DNA of 62,629 nucleotides, from the NCBI GenBank assembly GCA_024226235.1, contig JAAELW010000064.1, positions 1 through 62,629 on the forward strand, read 5' to 3'. The notes below the pieces were generated by a model that saw only the letters and a program-made list of their open reading frames with translations, did not search any database and was not told where the DNA came from. Both the position numbers and the translations under genes were made by a program. The DNA is from a bacterium. Its GTDB lineage: Bacteria > Myxococcota_A > UBA9160 > UBA6930. The stretch's first letter is position 1, and every line of letters starts with the position of its first letter. This document shows, one piece after another, positions 15,898 through 23,076 of the stretch.

Positions 15898-17223
15898 CTA
15901 GCCGAGCCGTCGGCGAATCTCCTGCTCGACCCGCCAGAGACGGTCCTGGCCCCAGGTCGCGTAATCGGCCTCTCCTTCGCTGCGCACGCGGAAGCTCGGA
16001 ACACCCCAGAGTCCGGATTCGAACAGTAGCTTCCGGTTCACCTCGAGTTCGTCGCGCCAGCCTTCTTGGTCCAGGAATGGCAGGGCCTCACTCCACGACA
16101 GGCCGGCGGCTTCGACGACCTTGCGCAGGCCGGCATCCGTCCCGGTATCGACCCCCTCCGCGAAGGCGCACTGCGTGAAGGCGCGCAGGAACGCGAGCCC
16201 CCGGGAGCGATCTCTCGCGAAGGGATAGAGCGAGAAACCGCGCTCGACGGGCCGGCCGACCGGGTCGCACATGCAGCCGAATGACTCCCCTGCGTCATCG
16301 GCCTCGCGCTTGGTGTCGAGCACGATGTAGAGCTGTTTCGCGCGTGGTACCGGGAGCCCGCGCATCACCATCGGCAGAACGGGTCGTAGCACCAACTCGA
16401 TCGGCAGCCGGTTCGCGAGTTGCTCGATGCGACCCAGTGCGATTGCGGTGTAGGGGCTGCGCAGCGAGGCGAAGATCTCGAGTGCAACCGGACGGTCGGA
16501 TTGGGGAGCCGGCTCCCTGGAGGGGTCGGGTCGCGGGGCGATCGGTTCGGGATTCCCCGCAGTGCGAAGCCCTCCTACCTTTTGAAGCCGGTGCTCCAAA
16601 TGTTGGAGACGATCGACGCCCCAATACCACTCGCCACCATAGGAGAAGGTTGCGCCCAGGTAGTGGCCGAGGCTGTGGCGCAAGCGGCTCCCGGCTTCCT
16701 GCCGGGCCTCGAACGCCTCGCGCGAAGGGGTCGGACGACTGCTGGCGAGTTGCTCGAGCTCCCTTCGGTCGCCTCGCCAGAGGGCGTCTCCCACGCCCAC
16801 CGCCAGCTCCTGGAACACTCCTTCGTCCAGCGCTCCGCTGAGCAGCCGGCCCGCCAACTCGACATCTGCAGCGGATGGTGCCTTGGCGTGCATCGGGAAG
16901 TCGAGGCCATACCCGGGTGCGATGTCGGCGGCGTCGAGCCGGGAGTAGTGGACGAGGCGCTCGCGTTCCGGAGCAGCCTCGTCGGGGGGCGGGCCTGCCA
17001 GGTGGGGTTCGACGATGATGTCGTAGCGCAGGGTGAGCGGTGCCAGGAGTTGAGCGGCCAGATGGCTGTAAGGGTCCTGGAGATCGTGGAAGTAGCGGAT
17101 CGTGTGCGGCTCGCCGCGCAGTCTCCGGCGCAGCTCCGCACCGGTGCGACGCAGGTCGCGCAGTCTCCGGCTCGTCAACGCCTGGGCGATCCACGGCGAC
17201 AGGCGGCGTTGCAGGGAACTCAC
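15898..17223 (-). CDS. Tandem DsbA-like / 2-hydroxychromene-2-carboxylate isomerase-family fusion
   Basis: 441 residues with two copies of a DsbA-like (thioredoxin-fold) domain of the HCCA-isomerase type. Copy 1 (about 38-225) starts IRYFHDLQDPYSHLAAQL; copy 2 (about 247-441) starts ALEIFASLRSPYTAIALGRI and ends with LWGVPSFRV, the cis-Pro loop. Neither has a CxxC at the usual position, which fits isomerases that use glutathione rather than redox thiols. A proline-rich linker (PRPDPSREPAPQ) separates the copies. GTG 17223 has GAGG upstream. Single-domain proteins are about 200 residues, so the fusion is unusual. Substrate unknown. Confidence 0.75.
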   Translation of the reverse strand: MSSLQRRLSPWIAQALTSRRLRDLRRTGAELRRRLRGEPHTIRYFHDLQDPYSHLAAQLLAPLTLRYDIIVEPHLAGPPPDEAAPERERLVHYSRLDAADIAPGYGLDFPMHAKAPSAADVELAGRLLSGALDEGVFQELAVGVGDALWRGDRRELEQLASSRPTPSREAFEARQEAGSRLRHSLGHYLGATFSYGGEWYWGVDRLQHLEHRLQKVGGLRTAGNPEPIAPRPDPSREPAPQSDRPVALEIFASLRSPYTAIALGRIEQLANRLPIELVLRPVLPMVMRGLPVPRAKQLYIVLDTKREADDAGESFGCMCDPVGRPVERGFSLYPFARDRSRGLAFLRAFTQCAFAEGVDTGTDAGLRKVVEAAGLSWSEALPFLDQEGWRDELEVNRKLLFESGLWGVPSFRVRSEGEADYATWGQDRLWRVEQEIRRRLG

Positions 17224-17610
17224 GGCGATACCTCGATCGCTGTGCTGCCCGCCGGGAGCGCACCTCGGTAGGCAGGCTCATTCATGGTCGGTTGGTCGGT
17301 CACTGGAAACTCCTCCCCCGCCGGTTTGCCATGGGACCCGAGCGAGGCCACAACATGGCACGGTCGATGTCGAACCGGGAGTCGTGATCCACACTCATCC
17401 CGGATTCCCGAGGGGATCGCTGTCCGACTGCGAAAGCTGGAAAGGATGCTTCACTTCCTCGGGTCACCCTCTCACTCCCCGACGTTCGAGTCGACCAGGC
17501 CGGCCTAGGCCAGGGTCCGATGCTCTCCAACGCGCGCCCACTCGGGGCGTGCGTTCTCCCATTCCTTTCGGCGCGGGTTATCCTCCTCTTGGCCGAGCGG
17601 AGACACATTC
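17224..17610. other. 387-bp intergenic region between divergent genes
   Basis: No convincing gene. It must hold the promoters of the tandem DsbA-like gene (leftward) and of the corrinoid locus (rightward). I looked for the conserved B12-box of a cobalamin riboswitch and did not find it. Confidence 0.5.
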
Positions 17611-18246
17611 GTGACACAGAACAGAGGCCTCTACGAGGCTGTACTCCGCGGAGACAAGAACTCGGCTGTGGACCAGACGCGTGCGGCCCTCGATGCGTCC
17701 GTCGACCCCCAGTCATTGATCGACGGTTCGATGATTCCGGCGATGGACGAAGTGGGGAGACTCTTCGAGGAAGAAGAGTACTTCGTGCCCGAACTCCTGC
17801 TCGCGGCCCGCGCCATGAAATCGGCACTCGAACTGATCCGTCCTCTACTCACGGAAACCGGTGCCCCGAGCAAAGGCCGGATCGTCATCGGTACCGTTCA
17901 AGGAGATCTCCACGACATCGGCAAGAACCTGGTATCGGCCATGTTCGAGGGCGCGGGCTTCGACGTCATCGATCTTGGAAGTGACGTCCCGGCCGAGCGG
18001 TTCGTAGAGGTTGCAAAGGAAAGAGATGCAGACCTCGTGGGCCTTTCGGCCCTGCTCACGGTGACCATGCAGTCGATGAAATCAGTCGTCGATGGACTCG
18101 AAGCGGCCGGGCTGCGAGATCGGGTGAAAGTCCTGGTGGGGGGTGCCCCGCTCTCCACGAGCTACGCCGACGAGATCAAGGCCGATGCCTATGCAGACAA
18201 CGCCACCGCGGCGGTTCGCGCAGCCAGTGAACTATTAGGAGCTTGA
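17611..18246 (+). CDS. Corrinoid (methyl-carrier) protein, MtbC/MtaC type
   Basis: 211 residues. The four-helix cap domain (about 1-85) has DEVGRLFEEEEYFVPELLLA; the Rossmann B12-binding domain follows, with GTVQGDLHDIGKN. H101 in D99-x-H101-x-x-G104 is the lower axial cobalt ligand. Further B12 marks are FDVIDLGSDVPAERFV, GLSALLTVTM and VLVGGAPLS. It shuttles a methyl group between two methyltransferases. GTG start with GGAG upstream. Only 6 bp separate it from a homocysteine methyltransferase, so the pair probably moves a methyl group onto homocysteine or a similar thiol. Confidence 0.92.
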   Translation: MTQNRGLYEAVLRGDKNSAVDQTRAALDASVDPQSLIDGSMIPAMDEVGRLFEEEEYFVPELLLAARAMKSALELIRPLLTETGAPSKGRIVIGTVQGDLHDIGKNLVSAMFEGAGFDVIDLGSDVPAERFVEVAKERDADLVGLSALLTVTMQSMKSVVDGLEAAGLRDRVKVLVGGAPLSTSYADEIKADAYADNATAAVRAASELLGA

Positions 18247-18252
18247 GTTCAA

Positions 18253-19122
18253 ATGATGTTGATCGATGAACTGCTCGCCAAGGGCACCGTGCTGCTCGAT
18301 GGTGCCTGGGGCACCGAATTGCAATCTCGTGGGCTCGCGATGGGCGAATCACCGGATTTCTGGAACCTGAGTCACGCCGATCGCGTCGAACAGGTCGCCC
18401 GTGCCTACGTCGAGGCCGGGAGTGACGTCATCTTGACCAATACGTTCCGGGCCAATGCCATAGCACTGGCCGAACACTCCGAGGTCTCGAAGCTCGAACA
18501 GGTGAATCGATCGGGGGTCGAGATCTCGAAGCGCGCAGCGGGTTCACGCGCGCGCGTGTTCGCATCGATCGGTCCCAGCGGCAAGTTGTTGATCAACGGG
18601 CAGGTGAGCGAAGCGGACCTGCGCGCGGCCTTCGAGCAGCAGGCTCGAGCTCTGGCGGCGGGTGGCGCTGATGCGATCGTGGTCGAGACCATGACCGACC
18701 TCGATGAAGCCGGGTTCGCGATCGAGGCGGCGCGCGCGACCGGACTTCCGGTCGTGGCGTGCATGGTGTACGACACCGGGAAGAACAAAGATCGCACCAT
18801 GATGGGAGTCAAGCCCGAGCAGGCCGCCGAGACCCTGACGAAAGTGGGCGCCGATGTGATTGGCGCGAACTGCGGGAACGGCATCGAAGGCTATATCCCG
18901 ATCTGTGGGCGACTCGCCTCCGCAACCGATCGACCCATCTGGATCAAGGCGAATGCCGGCTTGCCCAGACTCGAAGCGGGCCAGGTGGTCTACGACACCA
19001 CTCCCGACGAGTTTGCATCGCACCTGGGCGATCTCGTCGAAGCCGGCGCGAGCTTCATCGGCGGCTGTTGCGGGACGAGTCCCGCTTTCGTCGAGACGCT
19101 CCGGGCGCGCATCGATGCCTGA
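18253..19122 (+). CDS. Homocysteine S-methyltransferase-family protein (MetH N-domain/BHMT type)
   Basis: 289 residues forming a TIM barrel with the zinc-thiolate ligands of this family: C207 in GANCGNG, and C272-C273 in IGGCCGT. The N-terminus LLDGAWGTELQSRGL and TNTFRANAIAL are typical. It lies 6 bp after a corrinoid protein, so a methyl-corrinoid:homocysteine (or other thiol) methyltransferase role fits, mirroring the first two modules of cobalamin-dependent methionine synthase as separate polypeptides. No folate-binding domain is encoded beside it. Confidence 0.88.
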   Translation: MMLIDELLAKGTVLLDGAWGTELQSRGLAMGESPDFWNLSHADRVEQVARAYVEAGSDVILTNTFRANAIALAEHSEVSKLEQVNRSGVEISKRAAGSRARVFASIGPSGKLLINGQVSEADLRAAFEQQARALAAGGADAIVVETMTDLDEAGFAIEAARATGLPVVACMVYDTGKNKDRTMMGVKPEQAAETLTKVGADVIGANCGNGIEGYIPICGRLASATDRPIWIKANAGLPRLEAGQVVYDTTPDEFASHLGDLVEAGASFIGGCCGTSPAFVETLRARIDA

Positions 19123-19199
19123 GAATTCGCGTTGCTCCTGTTTGTGTGCACGGGCCCGGACCGGGCCGCGAGAGGAGATTTGACCTGAGCACGGAAGCC

Positions 19200-20324
19200 A
19201 TGAGCTCTCGCGAGCGTCTGCTGGCGACGTTTCGGGGAGATCCGGTAGACCGCATTCCCTGGTCGCCGTGCGTCGACACCTATTTCCTGTCGTCCCTGTC
19301 TGAAGATCAGAAGCTCGACGAGCGCGAGCTCCACAAGGAAGTCGGCTCTGACGCCATGCTGCGGCACGTGATGATCCATGCGGCCACGGCGCCCGTATCC
19401 GGTGCCAAGGGCAGTTCGAAGAAGAATCCACGGGTGGATTCGCGGATCGAACGCCTGGCCGACGGATCGTTTCGCTCGACCCACGAAACCAAGCTGGGCA
19501 CGCTGGTCGAAGAGTTCAAATGGACACCCGAGTCCCCGTTCGTGCCCTGGTTTACCAAGCGCAAACTCCAGACGCTGGAGGACATCAAGATCTATATGTA
19601 CGGGCTGGAGACGGCGATCCTGTCTCCCGATCCCGAGCACTTCAACCAGACAGTCGAGCGCCTGGGAGATGGCGGATTGGCGACGACTTCGGGCCCCAAT
19701 AGTCCGATGGAACATTTCATCAACAACGAAATGGGCCTGGAGAAGATGACCTACGCGCTCGCCGATGATTCGGACACGGTCGAGCAGTGCTTCGAGATGA
19801 TGCACGAACTCAACCTGAAGGCCTATCAGATCCTCGCCGAGAGCGAGGCCGAGGTCGTGATCAGTTACGAGAACCTCTCCACCACACTCACGTCTCCGAA
19901 GAATTACAAACGCTTCGACCAGCGGCACTGCAATGATTACGCAGAGATCTGCCGAGATGCGGGCAAGATCTACCTCACACACATGTGTGGCCGCTTGAGT
20001 GGTTTTGCGGAGCAGCTCTGCAACGCCAATCAAGACGGCTTCATCGACGTCGCACCTTCTCCTACCGGCGACGTCGACTTCGGCAAGGCCAAGGCGGGCT
20101 GGGCCAGAGACAAGGTGCTCGTGGGCGGCATCGACGCCACGGCCTTTACGGGCCTTTCACCGGAAGAGATGGGCGTCTACGTTCGCGATCTATTGAGTGG
20201 GATCGAGGAAGAGGCCGGTGGTTTTCACAAGTTCATCCTCGGAAGTGGCGATGCGCTGCCGAAGAACACGCCCATGCCGGTGATCCGCGCCGTGACCGAA
20301 ACCCTGCGCAGCTATTTCGCCTGA
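19200..20324 (+). CDS. UroD-superfamily methyltransferase (MtaA/MtbA-like)
   Basis: 374 residues of the uroporphyrinogen-decarboxylase fold: RERLLATFRGDPVDRIPWSP at the start and a C-terminal TPMPVIRAVTETLR. Zinc-binding MtaA/MtbA relatives use H-x-C plus a distal Cys. Here H261 and C263 are present (THMCGRL) but the distal position in FILGSGDALPKNTP is Asp (D351). The likely role is methyl transfer to or from the corrinoid protein encoded upstream. ATG 19200 lies 22 nt after AGGAG; an in-frame CTG at 19185 is better spaced and may be the true start. Confidence 0.8.
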   Translation: MSSRERLLATFRGDPVDRIPWSPCVDTYFLSSLSEDQKLDERELHKEVGSDAMLRHVMIHAATAPVSGAKGSSKKNPRVDSRIERLADGSFRSTHETKLGTLVEEFKWTPESPFVPWFTKRKLQTLEDIKIYMYGLETAILSPDPEHFNQTVERLGDGGLATTSGPNSPMEHFINNEMGLEKMTYALADDSDTVEQCFEMMHELNLKAYQILAESEAEVVISYENLSTTLTSPKNYKRFDQRHCNDYAEICRDAGKIYLTHMCGRLSGFAEQLCNANQDGFIDVAPSPTGDVDFGKAKAGWARDKVLVGGIDATAFTGLSPEEMGVYVRDLLSGIEEEAGGFHKFILGSGDALPKNTPMPVIRAVTETLRSYFA

Positions 20325-20348
20325 ACCTGAATCGGGCTGGACGATCCG

Positions 20349-21566
20349 CTACAGACCGAAGTCCCAGGATTCTCCGTTCCGGTATGCGTTCAACACGTTT
20401 TTTGCGATCAGGATCTTGTGAACCTCGTCGGGGCCATCGGCCAGGCGTAGCGTGCGGGCTCCGCGGTACATCCCTTCCAGGGGGATCTCACTCGAAACAC
20501 CGAGAGCACCGTGCACCTGGATCGCGCGATCCACGACTCTGTGCATGGCCGCGGGCACGGCGATCTTGATCGCTGAAATGTCGGTCCTGGCGTCGAGGCC
20601 CTGTTCCATGATCTCGGCGCAGCGGATCGTCATCAGGCGTGCCGATTGGATGTCGATGTACGACTCGGCGATGAAGCCCTGGATGAATTGCTTGGTCTCC
20701 AGGGCACCGCCGTGAACCTCGCGTTCCAAGGAGCGCTTGACCATCATGTCGAAGGCGCGCCACATCTGGCCCACGCAGTTCATGCAGTGATAGACACGCC
20801 CCGCGCCCAGTCGATCCTGCGCCGCCTGATGTCCAGAGCCCTGCTCGCCGAGCGCGTTCTCGTACGGTACGCGTACGTTGTCCAGAATCAGTTCACCGTG
20901 ATGTCCATCGCCATGGCCCCAGATCGGAACGCTGCGAACGTAGTTGAAACCGGGACTGTCCGTGGGAACGATGATCTGGGTCATGCGGCCGTTCACATCG
21001 GCGTCGTTCGAGTCTTCCGTACGACACATCACGATCGCGAAGTCGGCTCGTTTGGCATTGGATGCCATCCACTTGTGTCCGCTGATCACCCACTCGTCGC
21101 CGTCGTGCACCGCCTTCGTCTGGATCGAGCGGGGGTCCGATCCAGGTTGGTCCGGCTCGGTCATGGCGAAACAGGACTGCATCTTGCCCGCGATCAAGGG
21201 CTCGAGCCAGCGCTTCTTCTGCTCGGGAGTTCCGTACTTGACCAGGATTTTCTGGTTGCCCGAGTTCGGGGCCATGATTCCAAAGATCGGATTGGAATAG
21301 GGGCTCCAGGCCAGGATCTCATTCATGTAGGCGAGCTTGAGAAAGCCGATTCCCATCCCGCCGTACTCCTCGGGAAGATGGGGCGCCCAGAGGCCGGACT
21401 TCTTGACGCGATTGAAGAGCTTGGCCCAAAGCTTCGGAGTCTCGGGATCGCCGAACCGCGTGAGCTGGTGCTCATTGGGAATGATGTGTTCCGCAACGAT
21501 CTCTGCGGTCATCATGCGGATCTGATTGGTCTCGTCATCGAGGGTGGGAATCGGGGAAATCTGCAC
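20349..21566 (-). CDS. Acyl-CoA dehydrogenase
   Basis: 405 residues. Family marks: CFAMTEPDQPGSDPRSIQTKA (FAD/substrate loop), EWVISGHKWMASNAKRADFA, and the C-terminal IQVHGALGVSSEIPLEGMYR, ARTLRLADGPDEVHK. It oxidises an acyl-CoA at the alpha-beta carbons and passes electrons to ETF. GTG 21566 is preceded by AGAAGGAGAAGAA, a strong ribosome site, so longer forms are not needed. It lies antisense inside the corrinoid locus, between the UroD-type gene and the chimeric remnant. Its link to methyl metabolism is unclear. Confidence 0.9.
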   Translation of the reverse strand: MQISPIPTLDDETNQIRMMTAEIVAEHIIPNEHQLTRFGDPETPKLWAKLFNRVKKSGLWAPHLPEEYGGMGIGFLKLAYMNEILAWSPYSNPIFGIMAPNSGNQKILVKYGTPEQKKRWLEPLIAGKMQSCFAMTEPDQPGSDPRSIQTKAVHDGDEWVISGHKWMASNAKRADFAIVMCRTEDSNDADVNGRMTQIIVPTDSPGFNYVRSVPIWGHGDGHHGELILDNVRVPYENALGEQGSGHQAAQDRLGAGRVYHCMNCVGQMWRAFDMMVKRSLEREVHGGALETKQFIQGFIAESYIDIQSARLMTIRCAEIMEQGLDARTDISAIKIAVPAAMHRVVDRAIQVHGALGVSSEIPLEGMYRGARTLRLADGPDEVHKILIAKNVLNAYRNGESWDFGL

Positions 21567-21646
21567 TTCTTCTCCTTCTCGCGGGGTGCGGCTCCCTGGA
21601 GTGGTCAGCATACGCGATCGGAACGCCTTCCGAGCGATCGGCGATC

Positions 21647-22021
21647 GTGGGTTTGCTCCAAGGGATCCGGATTGCGGTACGATCCGGGGTGACACGACTC
21701 GAGTTCTTCATTCCCGAACTGGTGATGGCCGGAGAGATCCTGAGTCAGATCACAGCCGTGGTGAAGCCGCGAATCTCGGGAGGTGCCGTGACCGCGGGCG
21801 AACCGCAGGGAAAGGTCGTGCTCGGCACGGTGCAAGGGGACATCCATGACATTGGCAAGAACATCGTCGGGTTCATGCTCGACGTGAACGAATTCGAAGT
21901 CTGCGAACTGGGCGTGGACGTGCCGCCCGGCAAGGTCATCTACCACTTCGAACGCACGGATCCGCTCAAGGCAAAGGCCGCGCTCGGTGACACCGTCAGA
22001 AGCTACGGTGCGAGCGGATAG
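21647..22021 (+). pseudogene. Chimeric remnant: corrinoid protein fused to UroD-type methyltransferase piece
   Basis: The translation begins inside the cap domain of a corrinoid protein (LEFFIPELVMAGEIL), continues into a good B12 site (GTVQGDIHDIGKNIVGFML, FEVCELGVDVPPGK), then at about 21934 switches to VIYHFERTDPLKAKAALGDT. That does not belong to corrinoid proteins but resembles the FERTD-x-x-KAK-x-x-LGD segment of UroD-family methyltransferases. It ends after eight unrelated residues. Both the first cap helices and the second half of the B12 domain are missing. A deletion joining two adjacent genes is the simplest reading. Confidence 0.65.
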
Positions 22022-22086
22022 TCGATCGTGAGCAATTTCCCGTTTGCGAGACGAGCGTTGGATTTCAGCAAAGAGAGAGAACAGCC

Positions 22087-22797
22087 GTGCCGGTCGTGAG
22101 CGAAGTTCCGATCGAGATCTCGCTGGTCGAACTGCGCCGCCTGCGAACACTGCACTCGAAGGGTGGTCTGCATCCACGCATTCGCGCACTGCTTCCGCAG
22201 GTTCTGGCCGAAGTGGTGGACAAGGAACTCCTGCAACCTGCGATTGTCTGGGAATCACGCAAAGTGCTCGGGGCCTCTGGCGCCCACATGCGACTCGACG
22301 GGGGAGCGGAACTGACCCGGGCCGAGGGCGCAGTGCGACTGCTGGGCAAGGCAGAAGAAATCGTGATGGCAGTCGGGAGCATCGGTCCGGCGCTGGACAG
22401 GACGACGCGCGAATGGTTCGCGAGCGGGCGCGAGGTCGAAGCCTTCGTCCTGGGCGAACTCGGCAATCTGGCCATTGGCAAGCTCGGCGATCACATTCCA
22501 AAGAGCATCGCGGAGTGGGCGAGTGAGCGCGGCTTGGATACCAGTGGTGCACTGAGCCCGGGTCAGAATGGCGTCGATCTCTCCGAGCAGAGCGTCGTCG
22601 TAGAGGTTGCGGGCGCACAGCGAATCGGTGTCGAGCTCACCAGCGCTTGCATGCTGGCACCGGTCAAATCCATGTCCATGTTGATCGGCCTGGGGCACGG
22701 ACTGACGAAGTGGACCCATGCGCAGGCTTGCGAGCTGTGCTCTTCGCGTGACACCTGCCGATTGCGAACCATCGACCCTGAACCCGCTGTCGCCTGA
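22087..22797 (+). CDS. MetH activation-domain-like protein
   Basis: 236 residues. The C-terminal half resembles the reactivation domain of cobalamin-dependent methionine synthase: LSPGQNGVDLSEQ, then RIGVELTSACMLAPVKSMSMLIGLG, and a closing Cys-rich CELCSSRDTCRLR. In MetH this domain binds SAM to re-methylate oxidised cob(II)alamin; stand-alone versions occur beside corrinoid methyltransferases. GTG 22087 follows GAGAGA. It probably services the corrinoid protein at 17611-18246 and once served the remnant 65 bp upstream. Confidence 0.75.
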   Translation: MPVVSEVPIEISLVELRRLRTLHSKGGLHPRIRALLPQVLAEVVDKELLQPAIVWESRKVLGASGAHMRLDGGAELTRAEGAVRLLGKAEEIVMAVGSIGPALDRTTREWFASGREVEAFVLGELGNLAIGKLGDHIPKSIAEWASERGLDTSGALSPGQNGVDLSEQSVVVEVAGAQRIGVELTSACMLAPVKSMSMLIGLGHGLTKWTHAQACELCSSRDTCRLRTIDPEPAVA

Positions 22798-22809
22798 GTG
22801 CCTGATCTC

Positions 22810-22833
22810 GGCGTAAGGGTTTGACCTAACGCC
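22810..22833 (+). terminator. Hairpin after the MetH activation-like gene
   Basis: GGCGTAAGG and CCTAACGCC pair with one A-A mismatch around a 6-nt loop, 13 nt after the stop. There is no T-run, but a stable stem at a gene end suggests a terminator. Confidence 0.45.
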
Positions 22834-23076
22834 TGCATCCGGCATTTGGTGCAGGGCGCAGTTTGGATGCGGCGTGCGCTCGAACACCCATCGGCCTGGC
22901 TCTTCCGCGTTTGATCCAGAAATCGAGCGGTTCTTGCAGCACTTCAATATGCTCAACAGATCGCGAACGGCGGACCGATGATCCAGGGGGATTGTGAGCA
23001 ACGAGTGGGACATTGGTACAATGAAATCTGACACCTCCGGGGCTTCTGATCGAGGTCGCGAGATCGGCAACTTGCG

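Noticed and set aside
17224-17610. Cobalamin riboswitch before the corrinoid gene
   Set aside because: No B12-box or conserved core was found on either strand.
22990-23076. Promoter with TACAAT before the first kinase
   Set aside because: The nearest -35-like TTGTGA is 19 bp away, so the spacing is poor and the case too weak to list.
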